Assembly (NCBI GenBank): GCA_031289865.1
Contig: JAITOQ010000161.1
Coordinates: 1 to 5,495, forward strand
Source: Clostridiales bacterium
GTDB lineage: Bacteria; Bacillota; Clostridia; Christensenellales; JAISNN01
Direction: 5' to 3'
Length of the DNA stretch: 5,495 nucleotides
Shown here: in pieces, positions 1 through 5,474 of the stretch
Layout of the letters: every line of letters starts with the position of its first letter
Position numbering within the stretch: the first letter of the stretch is position 1
Position numbers and translations under genes: made by a program
The notes under the pieces: model-generated
Databases searched by the model: none
What the model was told of the DNA's origin: nothing
The model's input: the letters and a program-made list of their open reading frames with translations, nothing else

Positions 1-71
1 GGCAAACAAATAAAATTTATTTACCGATTGAAACGGCTAAATAAAAATTCAAAAAAAGGAAAACAAAAAAA
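1..71 (+). other. Upstream segment of obg with its ribosome binding site; possible tail of a preceding gene
   Basis: This is AT-rich sequence ahead of obg. The Shine-Dalgarno AAGGA at 56-60 lies 11 bases before the obg ATG. No promoter with a recognisable -35/-10 pair is visible, so obg is probably transcribed from upstream. In many Bacillota obg follows rplU-rpmA. An open frame enters from the window edge at position 3 and stops at 42-44 (last residues NKIYLPIETAK), and another frame stops at 11-13. Either could be the end of the preceding gene. The 3-44 frame is too short to identify and is not clearly an L27 C-terminus. Confidence 0.3.
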
Positions 72-1334
72 ATGTTTATCGACAGAACCGAAATATTACT
101 GAAAGCGGGAAACGGCGGCAACGGTGCCGTTTCGTTTCACCGTGAAAAATACATTATGGCGGGCGGGCCCGACGGCGGCGACGGCGGCGACGGGGGAAGC
201 GTAGTCTTTGTTGCGGACAAAAATATCAATACCCTCATCGACTTTAAATACAAACGAAAGTATCTTGCCGAAAACGGTGAGAACGGTTCAATCAACAATA
301 TGAGCGGCAAAAGCGGGGGGGATATTACAGTCCGTGTGCCGTTAGGAACCGTTATACGCGACAAGGAGACGCAAAAGGTCGTTGCCGACCTCTTTTATGA
401 CGGAGAAAAACAAGTCATTCTTAGGGGGGGGCGCGGGGGAAAAGGAAATGCGCGCTTTGCAAAGCCGACGCGGCAAGCCCCCGAATTCAGTCAGCACGGA
501 GTCAAGACCGAAGAGATAAAAGTCGTCCTCGAATTAAAGACGATTGCGGACGTGGGTTTGGTGGGCTTCCCGAACGTCGGAAAATCCACGCTCCTCTCCG
601 TCCTCACAAATGCGCGCCCTAAGATTGCGAACTACCATTTTACAACCCTCAGCCCGAATCTCGGAGTAGTCAAATATTTTGACGACAGCTTTGTCATTGC
701 GGATATCCCCGGACTCATCGAGGGCGCGAGTGACGGCGCGGGGCTTGGTCACAACTTTTTACGGCATATCGAGCGCGTCCGTCTTATAGTACACCTCGTG
801 GATATCGGCGGGAGCGAGGGACGGGATCCGTATGAGGACTTTAAGATAATCAACCGCGAGCTAAAAGGGTACAGCGAGATACTTGCAAAAAAGCCGCAGA
901 TTGTCGCGGCAAACAAAGCCGACCTCTTGACCGACGAAACGACGGTTGCGCGGTTTGAAAAGAAAATCAAAAAAAAGGTCGTCAAACTCTCCGCGGCGAC
1001 GCATTCGGGACTCGAAGAGCTACTGAAAGCCGTATACGACGAGCTTAAAAAAATCCCCGACGTCCAACCGATGGAGGTCGACGCACGCTTTTATGACGAC
1101 CTCGGGACGGGCGACGGCTTTGAAATATTGGTCGACGAGAAAGGCGTCTATGAGGTGGTCGGCGGCTTAGTCAAAAGACTCGAACGAAACGTGTCCCTCG
1201 ATAACGACGAATCCTTCCGCTATTTTCAGCGCGTTCTCCGCGACAAGGGGGTCATCGATAAATTGATCGAGGCGGGAGTCACCGACGGCGATACCGTTAT
1301 CGTAGGGGATATTGAATTTGATTTTGTGAGTTAA
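72..1334 (+). CDS. obg: Obg family GTPase (ribosome-assembly GTPase, Obg/CgtA)
   Basis: This is a cytoplasmic GTPase that binds the large ribosomal subunit precursor and links 50S assembly to nucleotide levels and the stringent response (family knowledge). Three domains are visible. The glycine-rich Obg fold covers about residues 1-158 (GNGGNG, GGPDGGDGGDGG, RGGRGGKGNARFA). The G domain covers about 159-330, with G1 GFPNVGKS (165-172), G2 threonines in FTTLSPNLG (190-198), G3 DIPG (211-214), G4 NKAD (281-284) and G5 SAA (307-309). The C-terminal OCT domain covers about 340-420 and is typical of Gram-positive Obg proteins. The 420-residue length is normal and every nucleotide-binding motif is intact. 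The ATG has AAGGA 11 bases upstream and the N-terminus MFIDR matches the family start. Two long G runs (315-321 and 424-431) sit in glycine codons. The gene ends in a terminator shared with the convergent operon. Confidence 0.98.
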   Translation: MFIDRTEILLKAGNGGNGAVSFHREKYIMAGGPDGGDGGDGGSVVFVADKNINTLIDFKYKRKYLAENGENGSINNMSGKSGGDITVRVPLGTVIRDKETQKVVADLFYDGEKQVILRGGRGGKGNARFAKPTRQAPEFSQHGVKTEEIKVVLELKTIADVGLVGFPNVGKSTLLSVLTNARPKIANYHFTTLSPNLGVVKYFDDSFVIADIPGLIEGASDGAGLGHNFLRHIERVRLIVHLVDIGGSEGRDPYEDFKIINRELKGYSEILAKKPQIVAANKADLLTDETTVARFEKKIKKKVVKLSAATHSGLEELLKAVYDELKKIPDVQPMEVDARFYDDLGTGDGFEILVDEKGVYEVVGGLVKRLERNVSLDNDESFRYFQRVLRDKGVIDKLIEAGVTDGDTVIVGDIEFDFVS

Positions 1335-1355
1335 AGAGCGTGATACCATAAAAAT

Positions 1356-1392
1356 GGCTGTTTCAAGTTTTTTGAAACAGCCTTATTTTTTT
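1356..1392. terminator. Bidirectional intrinsic terminator between convergent genes
   Basis: An 11-bp perfect stem (arms 1356-1366 and 1372-1382) closes a 5-base loop. On the + strand it is followed by TTATTTTTTT (1383-1392), which suits termination of obg. On the - strand the same hairpin is followed by ATTTTTATGG (complement of 1346-1355), which suits termination of the transporter operon. It fills the 62-bp space between the obg stop and the stop of the 343-residue gene. Confidence 0.93.
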
Positions 1393-1396
1393 ATGC

Positions 1397-2428
1397 TTAG
1401 TACTGATCGATCACGTTGTTAAACCAATCTCTGTCGGTTCTGTTGGGTTTGTTGATTTTCGGACCGAGGTAGGTGATATCGAGCTTGTACGGTTCGGTCG
1501 GGGCGGCTAAGAGCGGGAGAGGATTCGGATCGCGGACGTAGCACATGATTTGAGAAACTCTGCCCTTTAGGAGTTCGATAGAAATATAATCCGCACCGTC
1601 AAAAATCGAGTATCCCGTATAACTTTCAAAATATTCGGGCTTTAGCGCAAAGGTGATATTTGTGATGGTGCCGTTTGAGGTGCATTCCGCTTCTTTGATA
1701 TTAAAATTCATGAAAGAACCGTTGCTTTCGTTTTCTAACCGATACAACTCATACAGCTCCGCAAGAAGATTTTCAAGGCCGTAGGTCGCTTTTAACTCCT
1801 TGTTATAATAATCCTGAAGATCGGTGTACGGGGTCGCGGAAAGGGGAAGCGGCGCGCCCGTCGTCCCGTTTATACGCTCAAAAATCGTCGGGTTGTCGCG
1901 GTTGTCCTTGTAAGAAGCGGCGATGACTTTGCGGTAAAGGAGGCGGTTGGCTTCCTCGTCCTTTATGACGGACGCATTTCCTATCCGCTCGTTGTCGGAG
2001 CGTTCCTCGCGGATATAGACCGCATAGTTTTGTATCAGACCGCCGTCGGTTATGACGGAGTACGGCTTCGCATTTGTGCGTTCGCCGTAGACGTTGGCGA
2101 GTCGGAATCCGAAACCGTCAAAGAGTTTGCCGACCGTCTTTGCGTCATAATCGGCTTTGTCGCCGCGCTTTGCGAGAAGTGCCGCGGTTTTTTCTTTATT
2201 TTTTTCTTTAGAGGAGCCTTTTAATGTGTTGATTTGATTGTAGACCGCCATCCAATTGGAAACCTCTTTCCAATAGTAGACGTCTTCGGCGATAGACGCG
2301 TCGAGCGCGTTATGCAGCTCCGTCATGGCTTGAGCTTGAGGGATTTTTAGTTGAGGGTCGATAAAGAGCCACGAAAAAATCCCAAGCGCAACAAACAGCA
2401 AAACCGAAATAGGAATAATTTTTTTCAT
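1397..2428 (-). CDS. Hypothetical membrane-anchored or exported protein, second gene of transporter operon
   Basis: I do not recognise a family for this 343-residue protein. It begins MKK followed by a hydrophobic stretch (about residues 4-23, IIPISVLLFVALGIFSWLFI), so it is an N-terminally anchored or secreted protein with the rest outside the membrane. There is no lipobox cysteine. An AQA triplet at 32-34 could be a signal peptidase site but lies far from the hydrophobic core, so an uncleaved anchor is equally possible. The remainder is soluble and mixed alpha/beta in character, with two cysteines (249 and 296), an aromatic-rich stretch around residues 254-283, and no catalytic motif that I can name. 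The ATG overlaps the transporter stop in TAATG. Its GGAG (2438-2441, 9 bases from the ATG) lies inside the transporter gene, which points to translational coupling. I infer an accessory role to the transporter; substrate binding or envelope sensing are guesses. Confidence 0.85.
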   Translation of the reverse strand: MKKIIPISVLLFVALGIFSWLFIDPQLKIPQAQAMTELHNALDASIAEDVYYWKEVSNWMAVYNQINTLKGSSKEKNKEKTAALLAKRGDKADYDAKTVGKLFDGFGFRLANVYGERTNAKPYSVITDGGLIQNYAVYIREERSDNERIGNASVIKDEEANRLLYRKVIAASYKDNRDNPTIFERINGTTGAPLPLSATPYTDLQDYYNKELKATYGLENLLAELYELYRLENESNGSFMNFNIKEAECTSNGTITNITFALKPEYFESYTGYSIFDGADYISIELLKGRVSQIMCYVRDPNPLPLLAAPTEPYKLDITYLGPKINKPNRTDRDWFNNVIDQY

Positions 2429-4710
2429 TATTTTCCGCTCCTTTTTGTCTTTCTTTCTTGACGAATACGGGCGAGATCCTCTTGCTTTGCTTTTTTTGCC
2501 GCATCCGAACGTTCTTTATCTAATCGATCAAGCTCCTCGATATCGAGGCAGCTTTGGTCGTAGCCCGCGGCAATCTCGTCATATTTTGCATACGCCGCGG
2601 CGTCCTTGACGACGGCTTGCGCGGTCATATACGCTTCGGCGGCGAGGTTGTAGGTGTCGAGTTTCTTTTGGACTTCTTTTACGGTTTTTAGCTTGAGGTT
2701 GATTTCTTGACGCGTAGTTTCGGGCATCTCGTAAGCCGCGTCGAGTTCCGACGTGTCCATCTCGCGCAGATTTTTTTGGAGAATAATTTTTTGCAGTTTT
2801 AGGAGCAGCTTAGCTTGACGGATTCGGTATTTGTAATACCGCTTTTCCTCCTCGCTTGTACCCTTATTTGCGGTTTTCGCTTCGGCGACAATGCCGCTGT
2901 CGAGGTTTTTGATACCCTCAAAACCGAGATTTGCAACCCATTCGGAAAAGGCGAGCTTCTCCGCGTCGGGACCTTTTTCGTACTTGTGCAACTCATTGAT
3001 GACGAGAGAAGCGGATTCGATATCCTGATTGAGCCGTTTTGCGGCGCGGACTTCCTTTTTTGCGAGCTTAAGCGCGTCCTTTTTGAGGGTTTTTTCTTCG
3101 GCGGTATCGTCGGGGAGCGCGCTTATAGCGATAAATTTATTTTTTAACCGATCGAGGTTGACGGGAGTCGTATTGATAAGTGCTTGCGCTTCTCTTACCT
3201 CTTCAACCGTCGCTTTGATGTCGCGTGGGGAGAGGGAGTTTGAGATATAGTCCTCAAACATATTCCTCAGCCTCAAAACCTTGATGACGTTTTTGTGTCT
3301 TGATTCGCTCAAATCATAGAATAGGTAGGGGATAAGGTTGATCGCCGAGCCGATGACCGAAACGATACAGAGCGTCGCAAACAGCGTATTCCGTATGGCG
3401 GGGTCAAAGAGGACGTCGTAGTTATTCGTCAGTCCCCCCGACTCATAGATGAGCGGTATAGCATACCCCGTGAGGAGGGTGATCGGTAGACCGATAATGC
3501 CCGCCGTCCCAAACATAAAGTCCATGCGCCGTCCCGACTGATAGTGAGAAAAGTCCTTTACCTCCGCATGAATGACGGGGTCGCCGACGATATTAAATTC
3601 GTAGACGATGATACTTATAAAGTTAAAGACAAAAAAGAATATCGGTATCCCGAACACCATTGCGTTAAAGGTTAGGGACATAAGCGTAATGAATACGATA
3701 TTCAAGAAGTTTTGAAAGATCATGAGGTTTCGCGGTCCGATCTTTTTGATGATATAAGGGGTGGTCAGCATGGCGACCGTAGACGCTAAGCCGTTGATAG
3801 TGAGTACCGCCGTGTAGAGGGTATAGTTTTGGAGCTGGTAGATGAATATCCAGCTAAAGAGAGTAGTGATACCCCCTTCTAAAAAAGCCGTCCACGTCGC
3901 AATGGAGCGAATCCACCAATATTTATTGCGGTAGACTTGTTTCATGGCGTATAGGGTGCGGATTTTGGGCTTGTACTGTTTGGATACGAATATACGTTCC
4001 TTTGTCCCGAATGCCGTAAAGAGAGCAAAGAACAGACCGATGATTCCGAGCGGTACAAAGATCACTTGATAAGGTCTTTGCATAGTGTAGCCGCCGAATA
4101 CGCCGACCAAAATCGGTACGAAAAGATTTGTGATAGTAGGCGCGGCGGATGCGATAATCGAGCTGACCGCGACCAAAAACGAACGCTCCGCGGTGTTCGG
4201 CGACATGATAGTACGGAGCTCCGTATAGGTGTCGTTAAACAGCGGCGAGATAAACGTGAGCGAGAGCGCAAAGAGAAATACCCATATCTTTTTTTCGCCG
4301 TCGCTCATGGTCCTAAACGGTAAAAAGACAAAGATGGTCATGAGAACGACCATAGGAATACCCGCAAGAGCGATATAGGGACGGAAACGTCCCCAACGCG
4401 TGCGGGTATTGTCTACCATTATGCCGCGTATGATCGTAAAAAACGCGCCCAATACTCCGATCATGATATTCATGGTCTGTAGGTCGAGCGGTCTGATACC
4501 GATGACCGAGCCGACAAAGGTGTTTGTCGCGGTAAGCCCTATGTAGCCCGCAAGCATGCCGATGAGCATTTTTCCGAACCCGCCCAACGAGTACGCACCC
4601 ATTTCTTTGTAAGAAATGTAGTTGCCCTTAGGAGGCTTTGACCAATACTCGCGGACGTTTGTAAATACGTCGGAGGTTTTTTGCTTTAGAGTGCCAAGGT
4701 TCAATTTCAT
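2428..4710 (-). CDS. GPH-family (MelB-like) MFS transporter with long charged C-terminal extension
   Basis: This is an inner-membrane transporter of the glycoside-pentoside-hexuronide branch of the major facilitator superfamily. About 12 membrane segments lie between residues 38 and 466. Family marks are DNTRTRWGRFRPYI (100-113) after helix II and AEVKDFSHYQSGRR (382-395), the counterpart of the MelB ADIVDYGEYK loop. GPH proteins are usually about 450-500 residues. This one has 760, because residues about 470-760 form a Lys/Glu/Ala-rich, probably helical or coiled-coil cytoplasmic tail that does not look like the phosphotransferase IIA domain of LacS. The helix-II region reads FTIIRG where MelB has the cation-site NDPIMG, so ion coupling may be altered. 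I chose the ATG at 4710 because AAAAGGAA lies 8 bases upstream. A longer frame starts only at a TTG (4809) and would translate the tandem repeat. The substrate is unknown; no glycosidase is in view. Confidence 0.9.
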   Translation of the reverse strand: MKLNLGTLKQKTSDVFTNVREYWSKPPKGNYISYKEMGAYSLGGFGKMLIGMLAGYIGLTATNTFVGSVIGIRPLDLQTMNIMIGVLGAFFTIIRGIMVDNTRTRWGRFRPYIALAGIPMVVLMTIFVFLPFRTMSDGEKKIWVFLFALSLTFISPLFNDTYTELRTIMSPNTAERSFLVAVSSIIASAAPTITNLFVPILVGVFGGYTMQRPYQVIFVPLGIIGLFFALFTAFGTKERIFVSKQYKPKIRTLYAMKQVYRNKYWWIRSIATWTAFLEGGITTLFSWIFIYQLQNYTLYTAVLTINGLASTVAMLTTPYIIKKIGPRNLMIFQNFLNIVFITLMSLTFNAMVFGIPIFFFVFNFISIIVYEFNIVGDPVIHAEVKDFSHYQSGRRMDFMFGTAGIIGLPITLLTGYAIPLIYESGGLTNNYDVLFDPAIRNTLFATLCIVSVIGSAINLIPYLFYDLSESRHKNVIKVLRLRNMFEDYISNSLSPRDIKATVEEVREAQALINTTPVNLDRLKNKFIAISALPDDTAEEKTLKKDALKLAKKEVRAAKRLNQDIESASLVINELHKYEKGPDAEKLAFSEWVANLGFEGIKNLDSGIVAEAKTANKGTSEEEKRYYKYRIRQAKLLLKLQKIILQKNLREMDTSELDAAYEMPETTRQEINLKLKTVKEVQKKLDTYNLAAEAYMTAQAVVKDAAAYAKYDEIAAGYDQSCLDIEELDRLDKERSDAAKKAKQEDLARIRQERKTKRSGK

Positions 4711-4717
4711 AAGCGTG

Positions 4718-4725
4718 TTCCTTTT
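4718..4725 (-). promoter_or_regulatory. Ribosome binding site fixing the transporter start
   Basis: On the - strand AAAAGGAA ends 7 bases before the ATG at 4710, with the GGA core about 8 bases away. It decides for the 760-residue form over the frame that opens at the TTG at 4809, which has no such site and whose extra residues (PITYYLLLKRN) are translated tandem repeat. Confidence 0.85.
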
Positions 4726-4727
4726 AA

Positions 4728-4755
4728 GTAATAGGTAATAAGTAATAGGTAAAAG
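4728..4755. repeat. Heptanucleotide tandem repeat in the transporter leader
   Basis: On the + strand GTAATAG (4728-4734), GTAATAA (4735-4741), GTAATAG (4742-4748) and GTAAAAG (4749-4755) follow each other without spacing. Looser copies may follow up to about 4769. In the sense of the mRNA the unit is about TATTACY. The array lies 3 bases upstream of the AAAAGGAA site in the 5' leader of the transporter mRNA. Confidence 0.85.
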
Positions 4756-4896
4756 GTGAGGTGTTGAGTGAAAATAGCGGTAATAGCCTCGCTTGTTCCG
4801 TACAGCCAAATGTTTAGTAACATATGATTGTATTTTTAGTCGGGATAGTCGATTGTTTTTGGTTGGGACAAGTGAGTATTTTTTTACTTGTTTATA

Positions 4897-4925
4897 AGTA
4901 TAGTATTAAATCGAAGATTTGTCAA
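4897..4925 (-). promoter_or_regulatory. Sigma-A promoter of the transporter operon
   Basis: On the - strand a perfect TTGACA (4925-4920) is separated by exactly 17 bases from TATACT (4902-4897). Upstream of the -35 lie A/T tracts that could act as an UP element. The -35 sits between the arms of an inverted repeat, AAGATT (4914-4919) and AATCTT (4927-4932). ACAAGT-N12-ACTTGT covers the start region. Either repeat could be an operator, which is inference. The next gene downstream on this strand is the transporter. Confidence 0.88.
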
Positions 4926-4935
4926 GAATCTTTTC

Positions 4936-5031
4936 AAAAAACTTTTAAAAAATCGGTGTTATTCCGAGCGAATACGAAGAATCTAAAACGTATAGTCATA
5001 TAATTGCAAAAAATTAAAAAACTTTTAAAAA
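4936..5031. repeat. 16-bp direct repeat upstream of each divergent -35
   Basis: AAAAAACTTTTAAAAA occurs at 4936-4951 and again at 5016-5031, with start points 80 bp apart. The first copy lies 10 bp upstream of the leftward -35 and the second 4 bp upstream of the rightward -35. Both places are where an UP element would contact RNA polymerase alpha. A second, shorter direct repeat AAGAATCT is at 4924-4931 and 4977-4984. The bases between the copies hold no gene. Confidence 0.7.
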
Positions 5032-5035
5032 GGTA

Positions 5036-5064
5036 TTGACAAAGCTTACAAATAGTGGTACAAT
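5036..5064 (+). promoter_or_regulatory. Strong extended -10 sigma-A promoter of the small right-hand unit
   Basis: TTGACA (5036-5041), a 17-base spacer, and TACAAT (5059-5064) preceded by TGG (5056-5058), which is the extended -10 TGn. AT-rich sequence with the 16-bp repeat lies directly upstream. The predicted start is near 5071. This is about as close to consensus as promoters come, so the unit is probably well transcribed unless repressed. Confidence 0.9.
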
Positions 5065-5068
5065 GAAT

Positions 5069-5153
5069 TTGATTTAATGGAAATCTTTGAAAAAAAGGAA
5101 ACGAAGTCAACGGACTTGATTTAGCGGAATCTGTTAAAAAAGGAAGTAAAATC
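5069..5153 (+). repeat. Imperfect duplication inside the 5' leader
   Basis: 5069-5108 and 5116-5153 are degenerate copies. Each has TTGATTTA, then GGAA(A)TCT, then a six- or seven-base A run, then GGAA. Between them AAGTC-AACG-GACTT (5104-5117) forms a small 5-bp hairpin. Only the second copy places its GGAAG in front of a usable start codon (5154). The first GGAA is followed by no start codon with an open frame. Confidence 0.5.
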
Positions 5154-5325
5154 ATGACACAGATGAAACGTAATACAATATGTATAGTCGGGGGGGGGGC
5201 TTATTTAGCCTCTACGACGAGCATAGAGAGCTCTTGCTCGGTGTTAGTTTCGGTTGCCAAAAATTCAATAAAACACGGTAAAATAGCTGCCACGGGTCTG
5301 TAACGGTACCCTCGGCGGCTTTTTT
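5071..5325 (+). ncRNA. Candidate ~255-nt leader or small RNA ending at an intrinsic terminator
   Basis: The span runs from the predicted start of a strong promoter to a T-tract terminator. Internal structure includes the 5104-5117 hairpin and a bulged hairpin with GAGCA/TGCTC outer arms at 5218-5238. It contains a 49-codon open frame with a good ribosome binding site, so it may be an mRNA for a small protein, an attenuator leader for the gene starting at 5475, or a regulatory RNA. I looked for T-box, SAM, TPP, cobalamin and similar signatures and saw none that convinced me. Confidence 0.4.
5154..5303 (+). CDS. Small open frame, 49 codons, with a G10 tract; possible leader peptide or small protein
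   Basis: I do not recognise this product. It starts MTQMKRNTICIVGGGAYLAS, is rich in Ser (7) and Thr (5), and has no clear membrane segment. The ATG is preceded by AGGAAG (5141-5146) at 7 bases, and an alternative ATG at 5163 is worse placed. The three Gly codons 13-15 are a run of ten G (5190-5199). Losing one G gives an early TAG stop, and gaining one gives a different frame ending TAA 27 codons later, so length changes would rewrite the protein. The stop codon lies in the loop of the downstream terminator, as might happen in translation-controlled attenuation. The stretch TICIVGGGA resembles a nucleotide-binding Rossmann turn, so a decayed flavoprotein start is another possibility. No amino acid is repeated in the manner of a classic biosynthetic leader peptide. 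Confidence 0.4.
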   Translation: MTQMKRNTICIVGGGAYLASTTSIESSCSVLVSVAKNSIKHGKIAATGL

Positions 5326-5330
5326 GTTTT
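5286..5330 (+). terminator. Strong intrinsic terminator of the small unit
   Basis: GCTGCC (5286-5291) pairs with GGCGGC (5314-5319) with one wobble. After two mismatches GGGT (5294-5297) pairs with ACCC (5308-5311), and the loop is 10 bases. Six T, one G and four T follow (5320-5330). The opposite strand lacks a good T-tract, so it works in the + direction only. It lies 144 bases before the next start codon, the usual geometry for a leader terminator. Confidence 0.85.
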
Positions 5331-5474
5331 ACAAAAATCGGAATGAAAAACGTGTTGCTCTTGTAGGGGACGATGCCTTCATCGTCCCGCAAAAAGAGAT
5401 GAAAGCGTTAAAACTAAAACGGCATTCAGCCGAAATATATGCAAAAAAAATCCCAAAAAAAGGAGACCAAAAAA
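5331..5474 (+). other. Leader between the terminator and the cut-off gene
   Basis: This holds no convincing open frame and no clear promoter. It contains the REP-like hairpin, a small CGGC-ATTCA-GCCG hairpin (5420-5432), A-rich sequence, and the AGGAG (5461-5465) of the next gene. Because no promoter is visible here, the downstream gene may depend on readthrough of the 5286-5330 terminator. Confidence 0.45.
5358..5398. repeat. REP-like hairpin with GGGACGATG arms
   Basis: Perfect 9-bp arms GGGACGATG (5367-5375) and CATCGTCCC (5380-5388) enclose CCTT. Outer CTCTT (5358-5362) and AAGAG (5394-5398) can extend it with an internal bulge. The form, TGTAGGGG then a palindrome ending CCCGC, resembles interspersed palindromic repeats that I remember from intergenic DNA of other bacteria. 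It has no T-tract, so it is not a terminator. Only one copy is in this window, so its repeat status is inferred. Confidence 0.5.

Larger units (their letters stand above)
4711..4890 (-). other. Predicted 5' leader of the transporter operon mRNA
   Basis: If transcription starts 6-8 bases after the -10 (about 4890), the mRNA has roughly 180 untranslated bases. They contain the heptamer array, a direct AGTCG repeat (AGTCGGGATAGTCG, about 4838-4851 on the + strand) and an inverted repeat ACAAGT-N12-ACTTGT (4868-4873 and 4886-4891) at the predicted start point. I see no terminator hairpin with a T-tract and no riboswitch class that I recognise. Confidence 0.5.

Noticed and set aside
8..22. A/T palindrome AAATAAA-A-TTTATTT upstream of obg
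   Set aside because: It is pure A/T, has no T-tract or GC stem, and is expected by chance in AT-rich intergenic DNA.
2815..3147. 110-codon open frame on the + strand opposite the transporter tail
   Set aside because: It is a shadow of the real gene, with no ribosome binding site or promoter, and its composition follows the antisense of Lys/Glu codons.
4711..4809. 33-residue N-terminal extension of the transporter
   Set aside because: It starts at TTG without a Shine-Dalgarno and translates the heptamer repeat. The ATG at 4710 has a good site, and the family pattern begins after it.
4934..5155. 73-codon open frame on the - strand in the divergent promoter region
   Set aside because: It overlaps both promoters and the AT-rich repeats. 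The product is low-complexity Phe/Leu/Lys-type sequence, as expected from A/T tracts.
5285..5320. T-box-like sequence (GGTACC and, on the other strand, AGGGTACCG)
   Set aside because: It lacks the full T-box consensus AGGGTGGTACCGCG, and no specifier stem was recognised. The likeness comes from the terminator stem sequence.
5201..5392. 63-codon open frame on the - strand across the small unit
   Set aside because: It starts inside the REP-like palindrome with no ribosome binding site, runs through the + strand terminator, and has no promoter seen on that strand. Its residues look fairly protein-like, so conservation in relatives would reopen the question.
5420..5432. CGGC-ATTCA-GCCG hairpin as a - strand terminator
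   Set aside because: The stem is only 4 bp, and although TTTTAGTTTTA follows on the - strand, no gene on that strand ends there.
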